A DNA stretch of 64,000 nt from Kluyvera genomosp. 1 (GCF_001266615.1 NZ_LGHZ01000001.1:186001-250000), one strand, 5' to 3'; counted from the first letter of the stretch, positions 33,400 through 43,904 are shown. The notes: a model not told the origin generated them from the letters alone. Numbers and translations: made by a program.

Positions 33400-35328
33400 A
33401 TGCTCAACGCAGAACTTACCGCAACCGGTCCATCGCTGGTTGACCCCGCCTCTCAGGCGTTTCAAAAAATACTGATTCGCCTTGCCCCGACGGATGCGAC
33501 GGTGCTTATCATCGGTGAAACCGGCACGGGTAAAGAGGTGGTGGCGCGCTACCTTCACCGCCATAGCCCGCGTGCGAATGCGCCGTTTCTGGCGGTAAAC
33601 TGCGGAGCACTCACGGAGTCTTTGGCGGAATCTGAATTATTCGGACACGAGAAAGGCGCCTTTAGCGGCGCGACGCATACCCATCAAGGGTGGTTTGAAG
33701 CGGCAGAAGGCGGCACCCTGCTGTTGGACGAAATTGGCGAACTGAGTCTGGCGCTGCAGGTCAAGCTATTGCGCGTATTGCAGGAGCGCGAAATAACCCG
33801 CGTCGGCTCGCATAAACCCATTCGTATCAATGTGCGGGTTATTGCGGCGACCCACGTCGATCTGGTGCGCGCCATTCAGGAACGACGCTTTCGTGAAGAT
33901 CTGTTCTATCGACTGAATATCGCCGCGGTAACGCTGCCCCCGCTGCGCCAACGCCAGCAGGATATTACGGTGTTAGCCAAACATTTCATCCAGCTTTATG
34001 CCACGCGTTTAGGCCGCCCAACTCCCCAACTGGCACCTGACACACTGGACCTTCTGCGCACCTATCCGTGGCCTGGCAACATTCGCGAGCTCGAGAACAC
34101 GTTGCACAACGCCGTGTTGCTAAATATTGACCCGATTCTCACGCCGGATAGTCTGCGGCTAACGTCTACGCCATCGGTCCAGCAACTTCCCGTTGAAGAG
34201 AGCGATGAACTCACCGGCTTCATGCGCCGTCAACTGCTCACCCACAGCGGCGCGCTGTACGACAGGCTGCTGCGAGCCATGATCCAAACGGCCATGAGCC
34301 AAAGCGATAACAACCAAAGCCAGGCCGCATCGCTACTGGGGATCAGCCGCCATACGCTGCGTACGCAATTAGCGCATCTGGGCGTCATTAAACAACGCCG
34401 CAAACCGGGGGTCGCAATAGTCTCTGCGCCACGTGAACGGGAATTACGTATCGGCTATCAGCGTTTTGGCAATCTGGGCGTGCTGAAAGCCCGTCAGCTA
34501 CTGGAGCAATCATTTGTGGAGCTTGGCGTTAACGTGCTGTGGAGCGAATATCCCGCGGGCCCGCAGCTATTACAGGCGTTGGGGAACGACGAGATTGATT
34601 TTGGTACCACCGGTGAAGCGCCGCCGATTTTTGCTCAGGCGAAAAACAATGCGCTGCTATACGTGGCCTGGGAGCCACCTGCCCCACGCAGCGTCGCCAT
34701 GGTCGTTCCCAACGCCAGCGATATCCGTACGCCACAACAGCTGCGCGGAAAGCGCATTGCGCTCAATAAAGGGTCGAACGTTCATTGGCTGCTGGTGCAA
34801 ATACTGGAAGAGGCAGGACTCGGGCTTCATGACGTCAAGGTGGTCTACACGCCGCCGAAATATCCGTTAACCGCTAGCGACTATCTGGCCGCCGACGCCT
34901 GGATGATGTGGGATCCGGTACTGAGCGCGGCTGAAAAGAGCAGCACGCTGCGCGTGCTGGCAACTGGCGAAGGCCGCGTTAACAATCATCAGTTTTATAT
35001 CGCGCGACGCCAGTATGCTCAGCAAAATGAGGAAATCATCGCCGGGATCGTGGCGGCGTTGGTAAAAACCGGGAAATTTATTGACCGTCATCGTCACGAA
35101 GCAGCGCAGCTGTTGGCAAGTGAATTGGGATTAGATGTGGGTTCACTCACCTGTGCACTGGCACGTCGTAGCCATCAGACGCGGGAGATGGATATGCAGG
35201 CGATACGGGCGCAACAATCTATTGCCGACCGCTTCTACGCGTTAGGCCTGTTGCACAGGCCCGTCGCGGTGAGAGAAGCCATCTGGTACGCCCAGGAGCG
35301 CTTGATAAAACCGTGGGCGGCGGCTTAG
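33400..35328 (+). CDS. sigma54 activator fused to a C-terminal SsuA-like binding domain
   Basis: This encodes 642 residues from the ATG at 33400 (GGAG 7 nt upstream; ATGs further up lack this). Domains in order: AAA+ sigma54-interaction domain about 10-255 with Walker A GETGTGKE (39-46), sigma54 loop GAFSGA (86-91; most family members have GAFTGA), Walker [13 protein letters not shown] (104-115) and arginine finger region [11 protein letters not shown]; a Fis-type HTH about 303-330; then about 348-630 homologous to SsuA/NitT-TauT periplasmic sulfonate-binding proteins ([43 protein letters not shown]). There is no signal peptide and no receiver or GAF domain, so the SsuA-like part is probably a cytoplasmic effector sensor. 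It is divergent from the monooxygenases. Its stop overlaps yeaC tail-to-tail. Confidence 0.88.
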   Translation: MLNAELTATGPSLVDPASQAFQKILIRLAPTDATVLIIGETGTGKEVVARYLHRHSPRANAPFLAVNCGALTESLAESELFGHEKGAFSGATHTHQGWFEAAEGGTLLLDEIGELSLALQVKLLRVLQEREITRVGSHKPIRINVRVIAATHVDLVRAIQERRFREDLFYRLNIAAVTLPPLRQRQQDITVLAKHFIQLYATRLGRPTPQLAPDTLDLLRTYPWPGNIRELENTLHNAVLLNIDPILTPDSLRLTSTPSVQQLPVEESDELTGFMRRQLLTHSGALYDRLLRAMIQTAMSQSDNNQSQAASLLGISRHTLRTQLAHLGVIKQRRKPGVAIVSAPRERELRIGYQRFGNLGVLKARQLLEQSFVELGVNVLWSEYPAGPQLLQALGNDEIDFGTTGEAPPIFAQAKNNALLYVAWEPPAPRSVAMVVPNASDIRTPQQLRGKRIALNKGSNVHWLLVQILEEAGLGLHDVKVVYTPPKYPLTASDYLAADAWMMWDPVLSAAEKSSTLRVLATGEGRVNNHQFYIARRQYAQQNEEIIAGIVAALVKTGKFIDRHRHEAAQLLASELGLDVGSLTCALARRSHQTREMDMQAIRAQQSIADRFYALGLLHRPVAVREAIWYAQERLIKPWAAA

Positions 35329-35603
35329 TGTTGCTTAAACGTCGCAATAGGCTTCGGTGAAATGCCGAAGTCTTCTTTGAGCTGTTGCTTACTCTTCATC
35401 ACCATCTGCCCTTGGGTGTCGATGGTCATGTGCTGCGCGTCGGCATTGTGACGAGACTGCCAGAGCATCACCAGCTGTAGGCTGTTTTCTTTTTGCTCTT
35501 CAGTCAAGGCAACACCGTCAGGCCATTTTCCCAGCTCCACGGCGGTGACTAAACGCTGGTAAATTTCCGGCGTCATATTGTCGATCATTTGCTCAATACT
35601 CAT
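35325..35603 (-). CDS. yeaC: YeaC, DUF1315 family protein
   Basis: This encodes 92 residues (E. coli YeaC 90). A small cytoplasmic protein of unknown function with the conserved core [21 protein letters not shown] and the tail [19 protein letters not shown]. The ATG at 35603 has GGAG 6 nt upstream and matches the E. coli N-terminus; a longer in-frame ORF reaches into msrB. It is downstream of msrB on the same strand and ends over the convergent sigma54 activator. Confidence 0.88.
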   Translation of the reverse strand: MSIEQMIDNMTPEIYQRLVTAVELGKWPDGVALTEEQKENSLQLVMLWQSRHNADAQHMTIDTQGQMVMKSKQQLKEDFGISPKPIATFKQH

Positions 35604-35646
35604 CTTCCGCTCCTTCTCCTCAGGAATAATTTGCTGAATCGTTTTT

Positions 35647-36060
35647 TCAACCTTTTGTTGAGGTACCGCTCTCGTCATCCGTGAAGTTCAGCGAGGCAGA
35701 ATTGACGCAAAAACGTTCACCCGTAGGCTGTGGGCCATCCGGGAAAACGTGCCCCAGATGCGCATCACAATTTCCGCAACGAATTTCAGTACGTTGCATG
35801 CCGTGAGAGTAATCGTTGAGATAACGAATCGCCGTATCGCTCACCGGCTCGTAGAAGCTGGGCCAGCCGCATCCAGAATCAAACTTACTTTGGGAATGAA
35901 ATAACGGCGCATCGCACACCAGGCAGTGGTAGATCCCATCGCGCTTATTGTGCAGTAGACGCCCGGTAAATGGCGGTTCTGTACCGTGTTTCTGGGTGAC
36001 ATAGAACTGCATTTCGCTAAGAGTATTTTTGAGTTCTTCTGGGGTGGGTTTATTTGCCAT
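35647..36060 (-). CDS. msrB: peptide methionine-R-sulfoxide reductase MsrB
   Basis: This encodes 137 residues, as in E. coli. It reduces the R form of methionine sulfoxide in proteins. Two zinc-binding CxxC pairs (C46/C49 in CLVC and C95/C98 in CGNC) and the catalytic cysteine C118 in [11 protein letters not shown] are intact. The ATG at 36060 gives the family start [10 protein letters not shown]; a GTG three codons upstream is possible. It is divergent from gapA and followed by yeaC, as in E. coli. Confidence 0.95.
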   Translation of the reverse strand: MANKPTPEELKNTLSEMQFYVTQKHGTEPPFTGRLLHNKRDGIYHCLVCDAPLFHSQSKFDSGCGWPSFYEPVSDTAIRYLNDYSHGMQRTEIRCGNCDAHLGHVFPDGPQPTGERFCVNSASLNFTDDESGTSTKG

Positions 36061-36176
36061 TTTGCTCACATCTCACTATGGAAAATACAATTACCAGAGG
36101 ATTCTAACAAAACATTAACAATGAAGTGTGAACTTTTGTTCTAAACTTAATCGGCGTGAAAAGGCCGAGGGTTAAT

Positions 36177-36192
36177 TGTGATATACATCACA
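36177..36192. promoter_or_regulatory. CRP-binding site in the msrB-gapA region
   Basis: TGTGATATACATCACA is a perfect TGTGA-N6-TCACA palindrome about 210 bp upstream of gapA and about 120 bp upstream of msrB. The 339-bp divergent region otherwise holds the gapA promoters. Which gene CRP acts on cannot be read from the sequence; gapA has several promoters in E. coli. Confidence 0.75.
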
Positions 36193-36387
36193 CTTTTATC
36201 TCCTGAGCCCTTTAAAAATCCCGGCCCCGCCCTCATGTGGTTACAAGCTCATAGGAAGAGTGAGGCAGGTCAGTCGTGCAAAGCTTAGGCAGAGGATTGA
36301 TTTGTCGCAATGATTGACACGATTCCGCTTGACGCTGCCTAAGGTTTTTGTAATTTTACACGCAACCTTTTATTCACTAATAAATAG

Positions 36388-37395
<1,008 letters not shown>

Positions 37396-37416
37396 GTTGA
37401 GATGAGAATCTGATCC

Positions 37417-37444
37417 AAAAAGGCGACCTCGGTCGCCTTTTTTT
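37417..37444 (+). terminator. gapA terminator
   Basis: AAAAAGGCGACC (37417-37428) pairs with GGTCGCCTTTTT (37431 on) around a 2-nt TC gap, followed by a run of seven Ts. A textbook intrinsic terminator. Confidence 0.92.
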
Positions 37445-37478
37445 ATGGCTAAGTATTTTAAACACCAAGGATTGCAGC

Positions 37479-38363
37479 ATGATTAACAAAATTTTCGCTC
37501 TTCCGGTTCTTGAACAGCTTACCCCTGTACTCTCGCGTCGCCAGCTGGACGAGCTGCCGCTTATCGTTATCGACCACCCAAAAGTAAAAGCCTCCATCGC
37601 CTTCCAGGGCGCACACCTGCTCTCCTGGAAACCCGCGGGTGAAGAAGAGGTTTTGTGGCTCAGCAATAACACCCCATTTAAAAACGGCGTCGCGCTGCGT
37701 GGCGGCGTACCCATCTGCTGGCCGTGGTTTGGCCCAGCAGCACAGCCAGGTTTCCCGGCACACGGCTTCGCCCGTAATCTGCCGTGGGAGCTGAAAGCGC
37801 ATAATGAAGACGATAACGGCGTGGTGCTGACATTTGAACTGAAAAGCAGCGATGCGACTCGTCAGTACTGGCCGCACGAATTCAGCCTGCTTGCCCGCTT
37901 CAAACTGGGTAAAACCTGCGAAATGGAGCTGGAAGCACACGGCGAATTCGAAACGACCACCGCCCTGCACACCTATTTCAACGTCGGCGATATCCACGCG
38001 GTGAAAGTGAGTGGCCTTGGCGATCGTTATATTGATAAGGTGCAAAACGCTGAAATCGGTCAACTGAGCGATGGCGTACAGACCTTCCCGGACCGTACTG
38101 ACCGCGTCTATTTGAATCCAGAAGCCTGCAGCGTTATTCATGATACCGCATTAAACCGTGCGATTGACGTGGTGCACCATCATCACGTCAACGTTGTGGG
38201 TTGGAACCCAGGCCCAGCGCTTTCCGTTAGCATGGCCGATATGCCGGACGACGGGTATAAAACCTTCGTTTGCGTAGAAACCGCCTGCGCTAGCGCACCA
38301 CAGAAAGCCACTGCGGATAAACCGGCACGCTTGAGCCAAACTATTCGCGTTGTAAAACGTTAA
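37479..38363 (+). CDS. yeaD: YeaD, glucose-6-phosphate 1-epimerase (hexose-6-P mutarotase)
   Basis: This encodes 294 residues, the E. coli length. It interconverts the alpha and beta anomers of glucose 6-phosphate; it has a galactose mutarotase-like beta-sandwich fold. Seen are GAHLLSWKPAGEEEVLWLS, RGGVPICWPWFGP (phosphate/sugar binding), the catalytic histidine region ALHTYFNVGD and the glutamate in FVCVETACAS. It lies downstream of gapA. In E. coli yeaE follows; here an autotransporter does. Confidence 0.93.
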   Translation: MINKIFALPVLEQLTPVLSRRQLDELPLIVIDHPKVKASIAFQGAHLLSWKPAGEEEVLWLSNNTPFKNGVALRGGVPICWPWFGPAAQPGFPAHGFARNLPWELKAHNEDDNGVVLTFELKSSDATRQYWPHEFSLLARFKLGKTCEMELEAHGEFETTTALHTYFNVGDIHAVKVSGLGDRYIDKVQNAEIGQLSDGVQTFPDRTDRVYLNPEACSVIHDTALNRAIDVVHHHHVNVVGWNPGPALSVSMADMPDDGYKTFVCVETACASAPQKATADKPARLSQTIRVVKR

Positions 38364-38453
38364 TTCCCTACCCGCGCTCCTCTCTGGGCAACACCCCCGT
38401 TGCCCAGCTTATCCCCTCTCTATCCCATCAAAAGCTTCATTTATTCATAATTA

Positions 38454-38465
38454 GTTACCGGTAAC
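38454..38465. promoter_or_regulatory. GTTACCGGTAAC palindrome upstream of the autotransporter
   Basis: A perfect 12-bp palindrome about 230 bp upstream of the autotransporter start in an otherwise AT-rich, gene-free 331-bp region (38364-38694). It resembles operators of GntR/LacI-type repressors but I cannot name the regulator. Confidence 0.35.
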
Positions 38466-38694
38466 ATCTATTAGATCAAACTTTCCCCAGAAACAAATCC
38501 ACAGTGTATTTCACGGGAGTAATATTAAATCATTAGTGCTAAGCACCAGATAAAAATAAACAACCAAAATATTTAACCAAAAATCATCACCTCTACAACC
38601 CTCATGCGCTGCGTGGATTAGGGACTGGTACAGCTCAAATACCGCCTATCCACGGTTCTTATCTGTCAGACCCCGTAAAATGTAGAGGACCCAC

Positions 38695-41600
38695 ATGTCT
38701 GTTTTTTACACACCTCCTTTCCGGCGTAATACCCTTGCGCTCACTATCGGCCTGGCGCTTTGCGCCCCAGTCCCTTATACCGCTCACGCTGCCGATGGTT
38801 CCGATGGCAGCACAGCGACCTCTGACGCAAGCGCCCAAGGTGGCCACGGCGGCGATATGGACCTTACCACCGGTGCTGGTGGCAATGGCGGTGCAGGAGG
38901 TTCAGGTGGTCGCGGTCAAGCCAGTAGCGATGGTGAGAATGGCTATCCTGGTAGCGTAAACACACCTGATAACCACGCAGGCACCGGTGGGCATCACCAG
39001 GAACCCGATCGTAATGCTAACAACGGTTCAGGCGCTGCCGGCGGCGGTGGCGGTGGCGGCGCTGCTGGTGTGGTACAAAATGGCGGTGGCCAGGCCAACA
39101 ACACCGGAGCCATTGTTGGGGGGAACGGCGGACACGGCGGCAATGGCGGTTCAAACACCACCGATGTCACCGAAGCCGGTAATGGCGGCAACGGGGGCGA
39201 CGGTGGCAATGGCGGCAGCGGTGTCTTACTGACCACCAACGGCAGCTATACCAACAGCGGTACGATTGATGGCGGTAACGGTGGCAACGGTGGTAACACC
39301 GGTAGCGCAAGCGCTAACGCGCAAACCGACGGAGGTACCACAATTCATGCCGGTAGCGGCGGCGCAGGCGGTAAAGGTGGCGATGGCGTCACAGCAACCC
39401 AGGGCGGTAATGTTACCAATACCGGTACCATTACCGGTGGGCATGGGGCAACCGGCGGTCTGGCTGCCGATGCGAATAACTCACAAAATAATACCGTCAC
39501 GGGCGTTGGTGGTACTGGCGGTAAAGCCGCTGACGGCGGTAACGGCGTCTGGTTAAGTGATACCAGCACCATAACCAACAGCAACAAAATTATTGGCGGT
39601 GACGGTGGCAACGGCGGTAACGGCGGTGCGGTGAATGCAGGCCAGGGAACCGGGGTCGTTGGCGATGGCGCCATCGGCGGCAACGGCGGCAGCGGGATTA
39701 CGGTAGTCGGCAGCGGCACTGTCACTAATGAAGTGACCGGCAGTATCGTCGGCGGCAATGCCGGTACCGGCGGCGGCGGCAACTCCACCAGCAGCGGCCT
39801 CAATCTGAGTGGGGGTAATGGTGGCGATGGCGGTAATGGTGGTACCGGTATTGCGCTGCAAAATGGTGGGAACGTGACTAACGCAGGCTCCGTCATCGGT
39901 GGTTCGGGAAACCGTGGCGGCGGCAGCGGGAGTCTCACCAGTTCGCGCGGCGGTGACTCAGGCACCGGCGGCATCGGGATCGATATTAATCAGCAGGGCA
40001 CCGTTATTAATGAATCCACCGGTAAGGTCCAGGGCGGCAAAGGTGGCGATGACTCTGCGGGTGGCGGTGGTGTTGGCGGTGTTGGGGGGACGGCAGTCAA
40101 CATCACGGGAGCGGGTAGCGTAGAGAATCACGGCGAGTTTATCGGCGGTGACGGCGGTGCGGGGGCAAATGCCAACGGTACCGACGCCAACGGCGGGACT
40201 GGGGCACAAGGCGGTAGCGGGCTGGCCATCAACGGCGCCGGTACTGTTGTTAACTCATCCGGTGCCTCCATTCGCGGTGGGATGGGCGGAACCGGTGGCG
40301 GTGGTAGTCAGGGCGACGGTGGCGTCGGCGGCAAAGGCGGTGATGGCGTCGAAATTGGTGCCGGCGGCTCGGTTGTCAACAATGGTAATATTCTCGGCGG
40401 TACCGGGAATCGCGGCGGTGGTGGTGGTAAATCCAATGGCGGTAGCGGCGGCGACGGTGTGCACATCACCACCGGTGGCGGCACGCTCAATAACACCGGT
40501 ACCATTTCCGGCGGCAGCGGCGGCGACGCGGGGACTGCAACGGGTGATGCCGGAACTGGCGGTGTTGGCGTTTATGGCAGCGATATGACCATCATCAACA
40601 GCGGGACATTACAGGGCGGGCTGAATCAGGACGGAACGACCCGCTCTCAGGCGGTGATGTTTGTCTCCGGCACTAATTCCCTGGAGTTGCAAGCGGGCTA
40701 CCAGGTTTTGGGCGACGTTGTCGCCGGTGATGGTGACGATACGCTAATCCTGGGTGGTGAGAAAAATTCCACCTTTGATGCAGCAAGTATTGGGGATGCA
40801 GCTCAATATCAAGGCTTTGATCATTTCAGTAAAACCGGTAATAGCACCTGGCTTTTGCAAAACACTACCGATGCCATTACGCCGTGGACAATTTACGACG
40901 GTATATTGCAGGTAGCTGAAGATGCCAGTCTTGGTGCAGCCAGCAGCACGCTAACCTTTGACGGCGGCACGCTACAGATGGTGGGCGGATTCAATTTCGA
41001 CAATTCACGGCCGATTGTTATCGACACCGCGGGCGGCACGCTGGATACCCAGGGTTACAACACCACTATCTCTCAGGGAATCACCGGTAGCGGCGATTTC
41101 ACCAAACTGGGTAGCGGAGCATTAACCTTAACCGGTAACAGTACGTTTAGCGGTGAAACCACCCTCGCCGAGGGGAGTATTGACGTCATCGGCTCACTGG
41201 CAGGCGGCGTTACAGCACGATCTGGTACGGCGCTTTCCGGTAGTGGTAGCGTTGGCGCTACCACGCTCGACAGCGGCAGTACGCTCACCGTCGGTTCCCC
41301 CACAGAGGATGACACGACGCAGGCCACCTTCACCATTAACGGTGCACTGGATAATAGCGGAACGGTTAACCTCTCCCGTAGTCAGATACAGGCCGGAAAT
41401 CAGCTGCTGGTTCATGGCGATTATAAAGGCGGCACTGATAGCCAAATGAACCTCAGCACCGTACTGGGTGATGACAGCTCGCAAACCGACCATGTCAGTA
41501 TCGACGGTAGCACCTCAGGCACCACATGGGTTAGCTTTAACAACGTCGGCGGTCTCGGAGCGCAAACTAATCGGGGTATCGAGGTAATTAGCGTTAATGG

Positions 41601-42720
41601 CACCTCGGCGACCGACGCGTTTAAACAATCCGGCCGAGCCGTCGCGGGGCCATGGGACTACAGTCTGGTGCAAAAAGGCCAGAACTGGTACCTGACATCC
41701 GTCAATATGAACCCGGTAAACCCCGTTGATCCAGCCAATCCAATCCCACAATATCGTCCGGAAGCCGGCAGCTATTTAAGCAACCTGGCGGCAGCGAACA
41801 CCCTATTTACCCTCGCACTAGACGATCGTGAAGGCGCAACCGAGTACCGGGATCAGCAGACTAACCGCCCTTCCCTTGCCAGTACATTTTGGCTGCGTCA
41901 GGAAGGTGGACAAAACCGCTTCCGGGCAGCCAGTGGTCAGATTCGCACCCAGGCTAACCGCTACGTCGCGCAAATGGGTAATGAGTTCTTCCACGGCAGC
42001 AGCAACGGCGACGATCGCTGGGGCGGCGGGCTGATGGCGGGTTACGGTAACGTCAAGGGCAACAGCACGTCCTCACTGACCGGCTATCGCTCACGCAATA
42101 GCATGGACGGCTACAGCGTTGGCGCTTACGGTACCTGGTATCAAAATGCACTCAGCCGTCAGGGCGCGTATGTCGATAGCTGGGTTAACTACAACTGGTT
42201 TAACAACCAGGTCGACGGCGAAGATCTGGCCCGGGAGCACTACCGTAGCCGAGGCTTTACCGCCTCTGTCGAAAGTGGATACAACCTATTATTACGCGAG
42301 AAAGAGCGCCAGGCGGTCTATCTTGAACCTCAGGCACAGCTGACCTGGATGGGCGTCAAAAGCCCAAGCCATACCGAAGTCAACGGTACCCAGATTCAGG
42401 ATAATGGCCACGGCAATCTACAATCTCGCCTGGGCATGCGCCTGTACTTACGCGGCCATCGTCTGGAGGATGAAGGCAAAAATCGCGAGTTTAAACCGTA
42501 CGTTGAAGCCGACTGGCTGCATAACACCCATGCGGCGGCGATTCGCATGAATAACACGCTGATTGGCCAGGAAGGCGCGCAGAACATCGCGCAGCTGAAG
42601 CTTGGCGTACAGGGGCAGATCTCCCCGACGCTAAATCTGTGGGGCGGGACAGCATTGCAGGTCGGCAACGATGGCTACAGCGATGTCTCTGCGATGGTAG
42701 GAATGAAGTACGCATTTTAG
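38695..42720 (+). CDS. large glycine-rich autotransporter (type Va secretion)
   Basis: This encodes 1341 residues. Signal peptide about 1-32 (ending TAHA). Residues about 48-640 are extremely rich in Gly/Asn (GGNGGNGG-like runs) broken by repeated motifs such as VTNTGTITGG and VVNNGNILGG of about 50-70 residues. About 640-1000 resembles the beta-helix passenger and junction of pertactin/AIDA-like autotransporters, including GSGDFTKLGSGALTLTG. About 1065-1341 is the outer-membrane beta-barrel (FWLRQEGGQNRF, GAYGTWYQN, ending MVGMKYAF with terminal Phe). AGAGGA precedes the ATG. It occupies the place of yeaE in E. coli. Likely a surface adhesin or biofilm factor; the target is unknown. Confidence 0.9.
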   Translation: MSVFYTPPFRRNTLALTIGLALCAPVPYTAHAADGSDGSTATSDASAQGGHGGDMDLTTGAGGNGGAGGSGGRGQASSDGENGYPGSVNTPDNHAGTGGHHQEPDRNANNGSGAAGGGGGGGAAGVVQNGGGQANNTGAIVGGNGGHGGNGGSNTTDVTEAGNGGNGGDGGNGGSGVLLTTNGSYTNSGTIDGGNGGNGGNTGSASANAQTDGGTTIHAGSGGAGGKGGDGVTATQGGNVTNTGTITGGHGATGGLAADANNSQNNTVTGVGGTGGKAADGGNGVWLSDTSTITNSNKIIGGDGGNGGNGGAVNAGQGTGVVGDGAIGGNGGSGITVVGSGTVTNEVTGSIVGGNAGTGGGGNSTSSGLNLSGGNGGDGGNGGTGIALQNGGNVTNAGSVIGGSGNRGGGSGSLTSSRGGDSGTGGIGIDINQQGTVINESTGKVQGGKGGDDSAGGGGVGGVGGTAVNITGAGSVENHGEFIGGDGGAGANANGTDANGGTGAQGGSGLAINGAGTVVNSSGASIRGGMGGTGGGGSQGDGGVGGKGGDGVEIGAGGSVVNNGNILGGTGNRGGGGGKSNGGSGGDGVHITTGGGTLNNTGTISGGSGGDAGTATGDAGTGGVGVYGSDMTIINSGTLQGGLNQDGTTRSQAVMFVSGTNSLELQAGYQVLGDVVAGDGDDTLILGGEKNSTFDAASIGDAAQYQGFDHFSKTGNSTWLLQNTTDAITPWTIYDGILQVAEDASLGAASSTLTFDGGTLQMVGGFNFDNSRPIVIDTAGGTLDTQGYNTTISQGITGSGDFTKLGSGALTLTGNSTFSGETTLAEGSIDVIGSLAGGVTARSGTALSGSGSVGATTLDSGSTLTVGSPTEDDTTQATFTINGALDNSGTVNLSRSQIQAGNQLLVHGDYKGGTDSQMNLSTVLGDDSSQTDHVSIDGSTSGTTWVSFNNVGGLGAQTNRGIEVISVNGTSATDAFKQSGRAVAGPWDYSLVQKGQNWYLTSVNMNPVNPVDPANPIPQYRPEAGSYLSNLAAANTLFTLALDDREGATEYRDQQTNRPSLASTFWLRQEGGQNRFRAASGQIRTQANRYVAQMGNEFFHGSSNGDDRWGGGLMAGYGNVKGNSTSSLTGYRSRNSMDGYSVGAYGTWYQNALSRQGAYVDSWVNYNWFNNQVDGEDLAREHYRSRGFTASVESGYNLLLREKERQAVYLEPQAQLTWMGVKSPSHTEVNGTQIQDNGHGNLQSRLGMRLYLRGHRLEDEGKNREFKPYVEADWLHNTHAAAIRMNNTLIGQEGAQNIAQLKLGVQGQISPTLNLWGGTALQVGNDGYSDVSAMVGMKYAF
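38836..40615 (+). repeat. imperfect coding repeats in the autotransporter passenger
   Basis: The DNA carries many imperfect GGTGGCAACGGCGGT-like units encoding Gly-Gly-Asn/Asp-Gly runs. Eleven or so longer blocks have the pattern Gly-rich loop, then V-T/V-N-x-GTI-x-GG. The block period suggests expansion by internal recombination. Reading on the opposite strand gives only Pro-rich shadow ORFs. Confidence 0.75.
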
Positions 42721-42725
42721 AAATT

Positions 42726-42760
42726 AGCCTCATAACGGTGCAGCGCACCGTTATGAGGCT
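42726..42760. terminator. autotransporter terminator
   Basis: A perfect 16-bp stem (42726-42741 with 42745-42760) and a 3-nt loop begins 6 nt after the autotransporter stop. It is a very stable hairpin without a marked U-run. Confidence 0.7.
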
Positions 42761-42776
42761 CGTCTACAGTGCAAGG

Positions 42777-42802
42777 AAAGCGCCTTATCGTTCGGGCGCT
42801 TT
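42777..42802 (-). terminator. mipA terminator
   Basis: AAAGCGCC (42777-42784) pairs with GGCGCTTT (42795-42802). In the mipA direction it is followed by TTTCC. It lies just beyond the mipA stop. Confidence 0.65.
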
Positions 42803-42823
42803 CATACTGAATTCAGACGATTT

Positions 42824-43570
42824 TTAGAAGGTGTAGGTCACACCAGTTGACAGCAGACCGGTCCAGCTTTTGTCGATCATTGGGCTATCGGTGATCTCAT
42901 CGGACAGACGAGTGTAACGCGCGGTACCGTATACGCTCCAGTTACCGGCAAAGCGGTAGTTGGCGCTCATTTCCAGATACGGGTTCCAGCTACTGTTCGG
43001 ATCGTAGCTACGCAGGCCGCTGCGCGCCGATTCATGACGGGAAACACCATAATAGTACTGGTTCTGGTTTTCGCTGTTCCACTGCACACCGATACCCGGC
43101 GTTAAGGTCAGACCGCCGTTGGTGTAGCGATAAACCCAGGCCGTATCCCAGACAATACCGTTGCTTTTATCCAGCGTATCGCCAGCAAGCGTGGTGCGCA
43201 GAGAACCGTACTGAGTATGGTGGAACCAGGAAAGCCCGGCCATCATCGTCGACTGACGGCGATCCAATTTACGCAGTTGGCTGTTGTCGCTATCGCCCGG
43301 TTTGAAGAACAGCGGAGACCAATAAGCCGTCAGCGAGAGCTGGTCTGTACCGTCATTCCACAGGTAGTAACCACCACCTAAACCACGGAACCAGAAGTTA
43401 TCCCCTTCGTAATTAATTACCGGTACAGGGTATACATCGTGGTCGTACTGTTTGTATGGATGTTCAACAATCCCCACACCTGCGCCCAGCGAGAACTTGC
43501 TTTCCGCCTGTACAGCCGTTGCAGAAGTGGCAATCAGTATCCCTAGAGCAAGAAGTTTGATTCGATTCAC
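42824..43570 (-). CDS. mipA: MltA-interacting outer-membrane protein MipA
   Basis: This encodes 248 residues from a GTG at 43570, the E. coli length; the AAGGAA ribosome-binding site lies about 9 nt upstream. A signal peptide (ending AVQA, about residue 22) precedes a beta-barrel of the OmpV/MipA family. Conserved blocks are GAGVGIVEHPYKQYD, GDNFWFRGLGGGYYLWND, TPGIGVQWNSENQNQYYYGV and the C-terminal GVTYTF. MipA is a scaffold linking MltA and PBP1B in murein synthesis. A TTG start 8 codons upstream is possible but worse. Confidence 0.92.
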   Translation of the reverse strand: MNRIKLLALGILIATSATAVQAESKFSLGAGVGIVEHPYKQYDHDVYPVPVINYEGDNFWFRGLGGGYYLWNDGTDQLSLTAYWSPLFFKPGDSDNSQLRKLDRRQSTMMAGLSWFHHTQYGSLRTTLAGDTLDKSNGIVWDTAWVYRYTNGGLTLTPGIGVQWNSENQNQYYYGVSRHESARSGLRSYDPNSSWNPYLEMSANYRFAGNWSVYGTARYTRLSDEITDSPMIDKSWTGLLSTGVTYTF

Positions 43571-43888
43571 AATCCGTAATTCCTTTTTATTCAACCTATC
43601 AGCCGCGGAAGTTTACATCCCACTGTGCGTTACCACAAATTTTTTACAGCAAAAGGCAAAATATCACTTGCAATTATCCCATCTACTTATGACGGTTCAC
43701 TTGCAAATTCGTGACGGCTATATGAAAGAGTAAAAAAGATTAAAAAATTTAATGTCGTGTTATCTGATGAGTTATTGATATGTCATTGAAATTCGTTTTT
43801 ATCGCCATGCAAGTTTTGCAAATGCCATCTACGCTTATTTTTAGAAGGTGTCATTGCCACGTACGTCCGCGTTAATTATCCGACAACC

Positions 43889-43904
43889 TGGCACACGGGT
43901 TGCT
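43889..43904 (+). promoter_or_regulatory. consensus sigma54 promoter of yeaGH
   Basis: TGGCACACGGGTTGCT is a perfect -24/-12 element (TGGCAC-N5-TTGCT) about 100 bp upstream of yeaG. E. coli yeaGH is activated by NtrC and sigma54 under nitrogen starvation. About 70 bp further up, TGCAA-GTT-TTGCA (43808-43820) is a palindrome that could be an enhancer half-site pair. The rest of the 436-bp mipA-yeaG interval shows no gene. Confidence 0.9.

Noticed and set aside
39345..39974. Proline-rich ORF opposite the autotransporter
   Set aside because: It is the complement of Gly-Gly repeat codons and does not have a start signal.
38836..40615. CRISPR-like periodic repeats
   Set aside because: The periodicity is coding, imperfect and in frame with the autotransporter; there are no constant repeats with unique spacers and no cas genes in the window.
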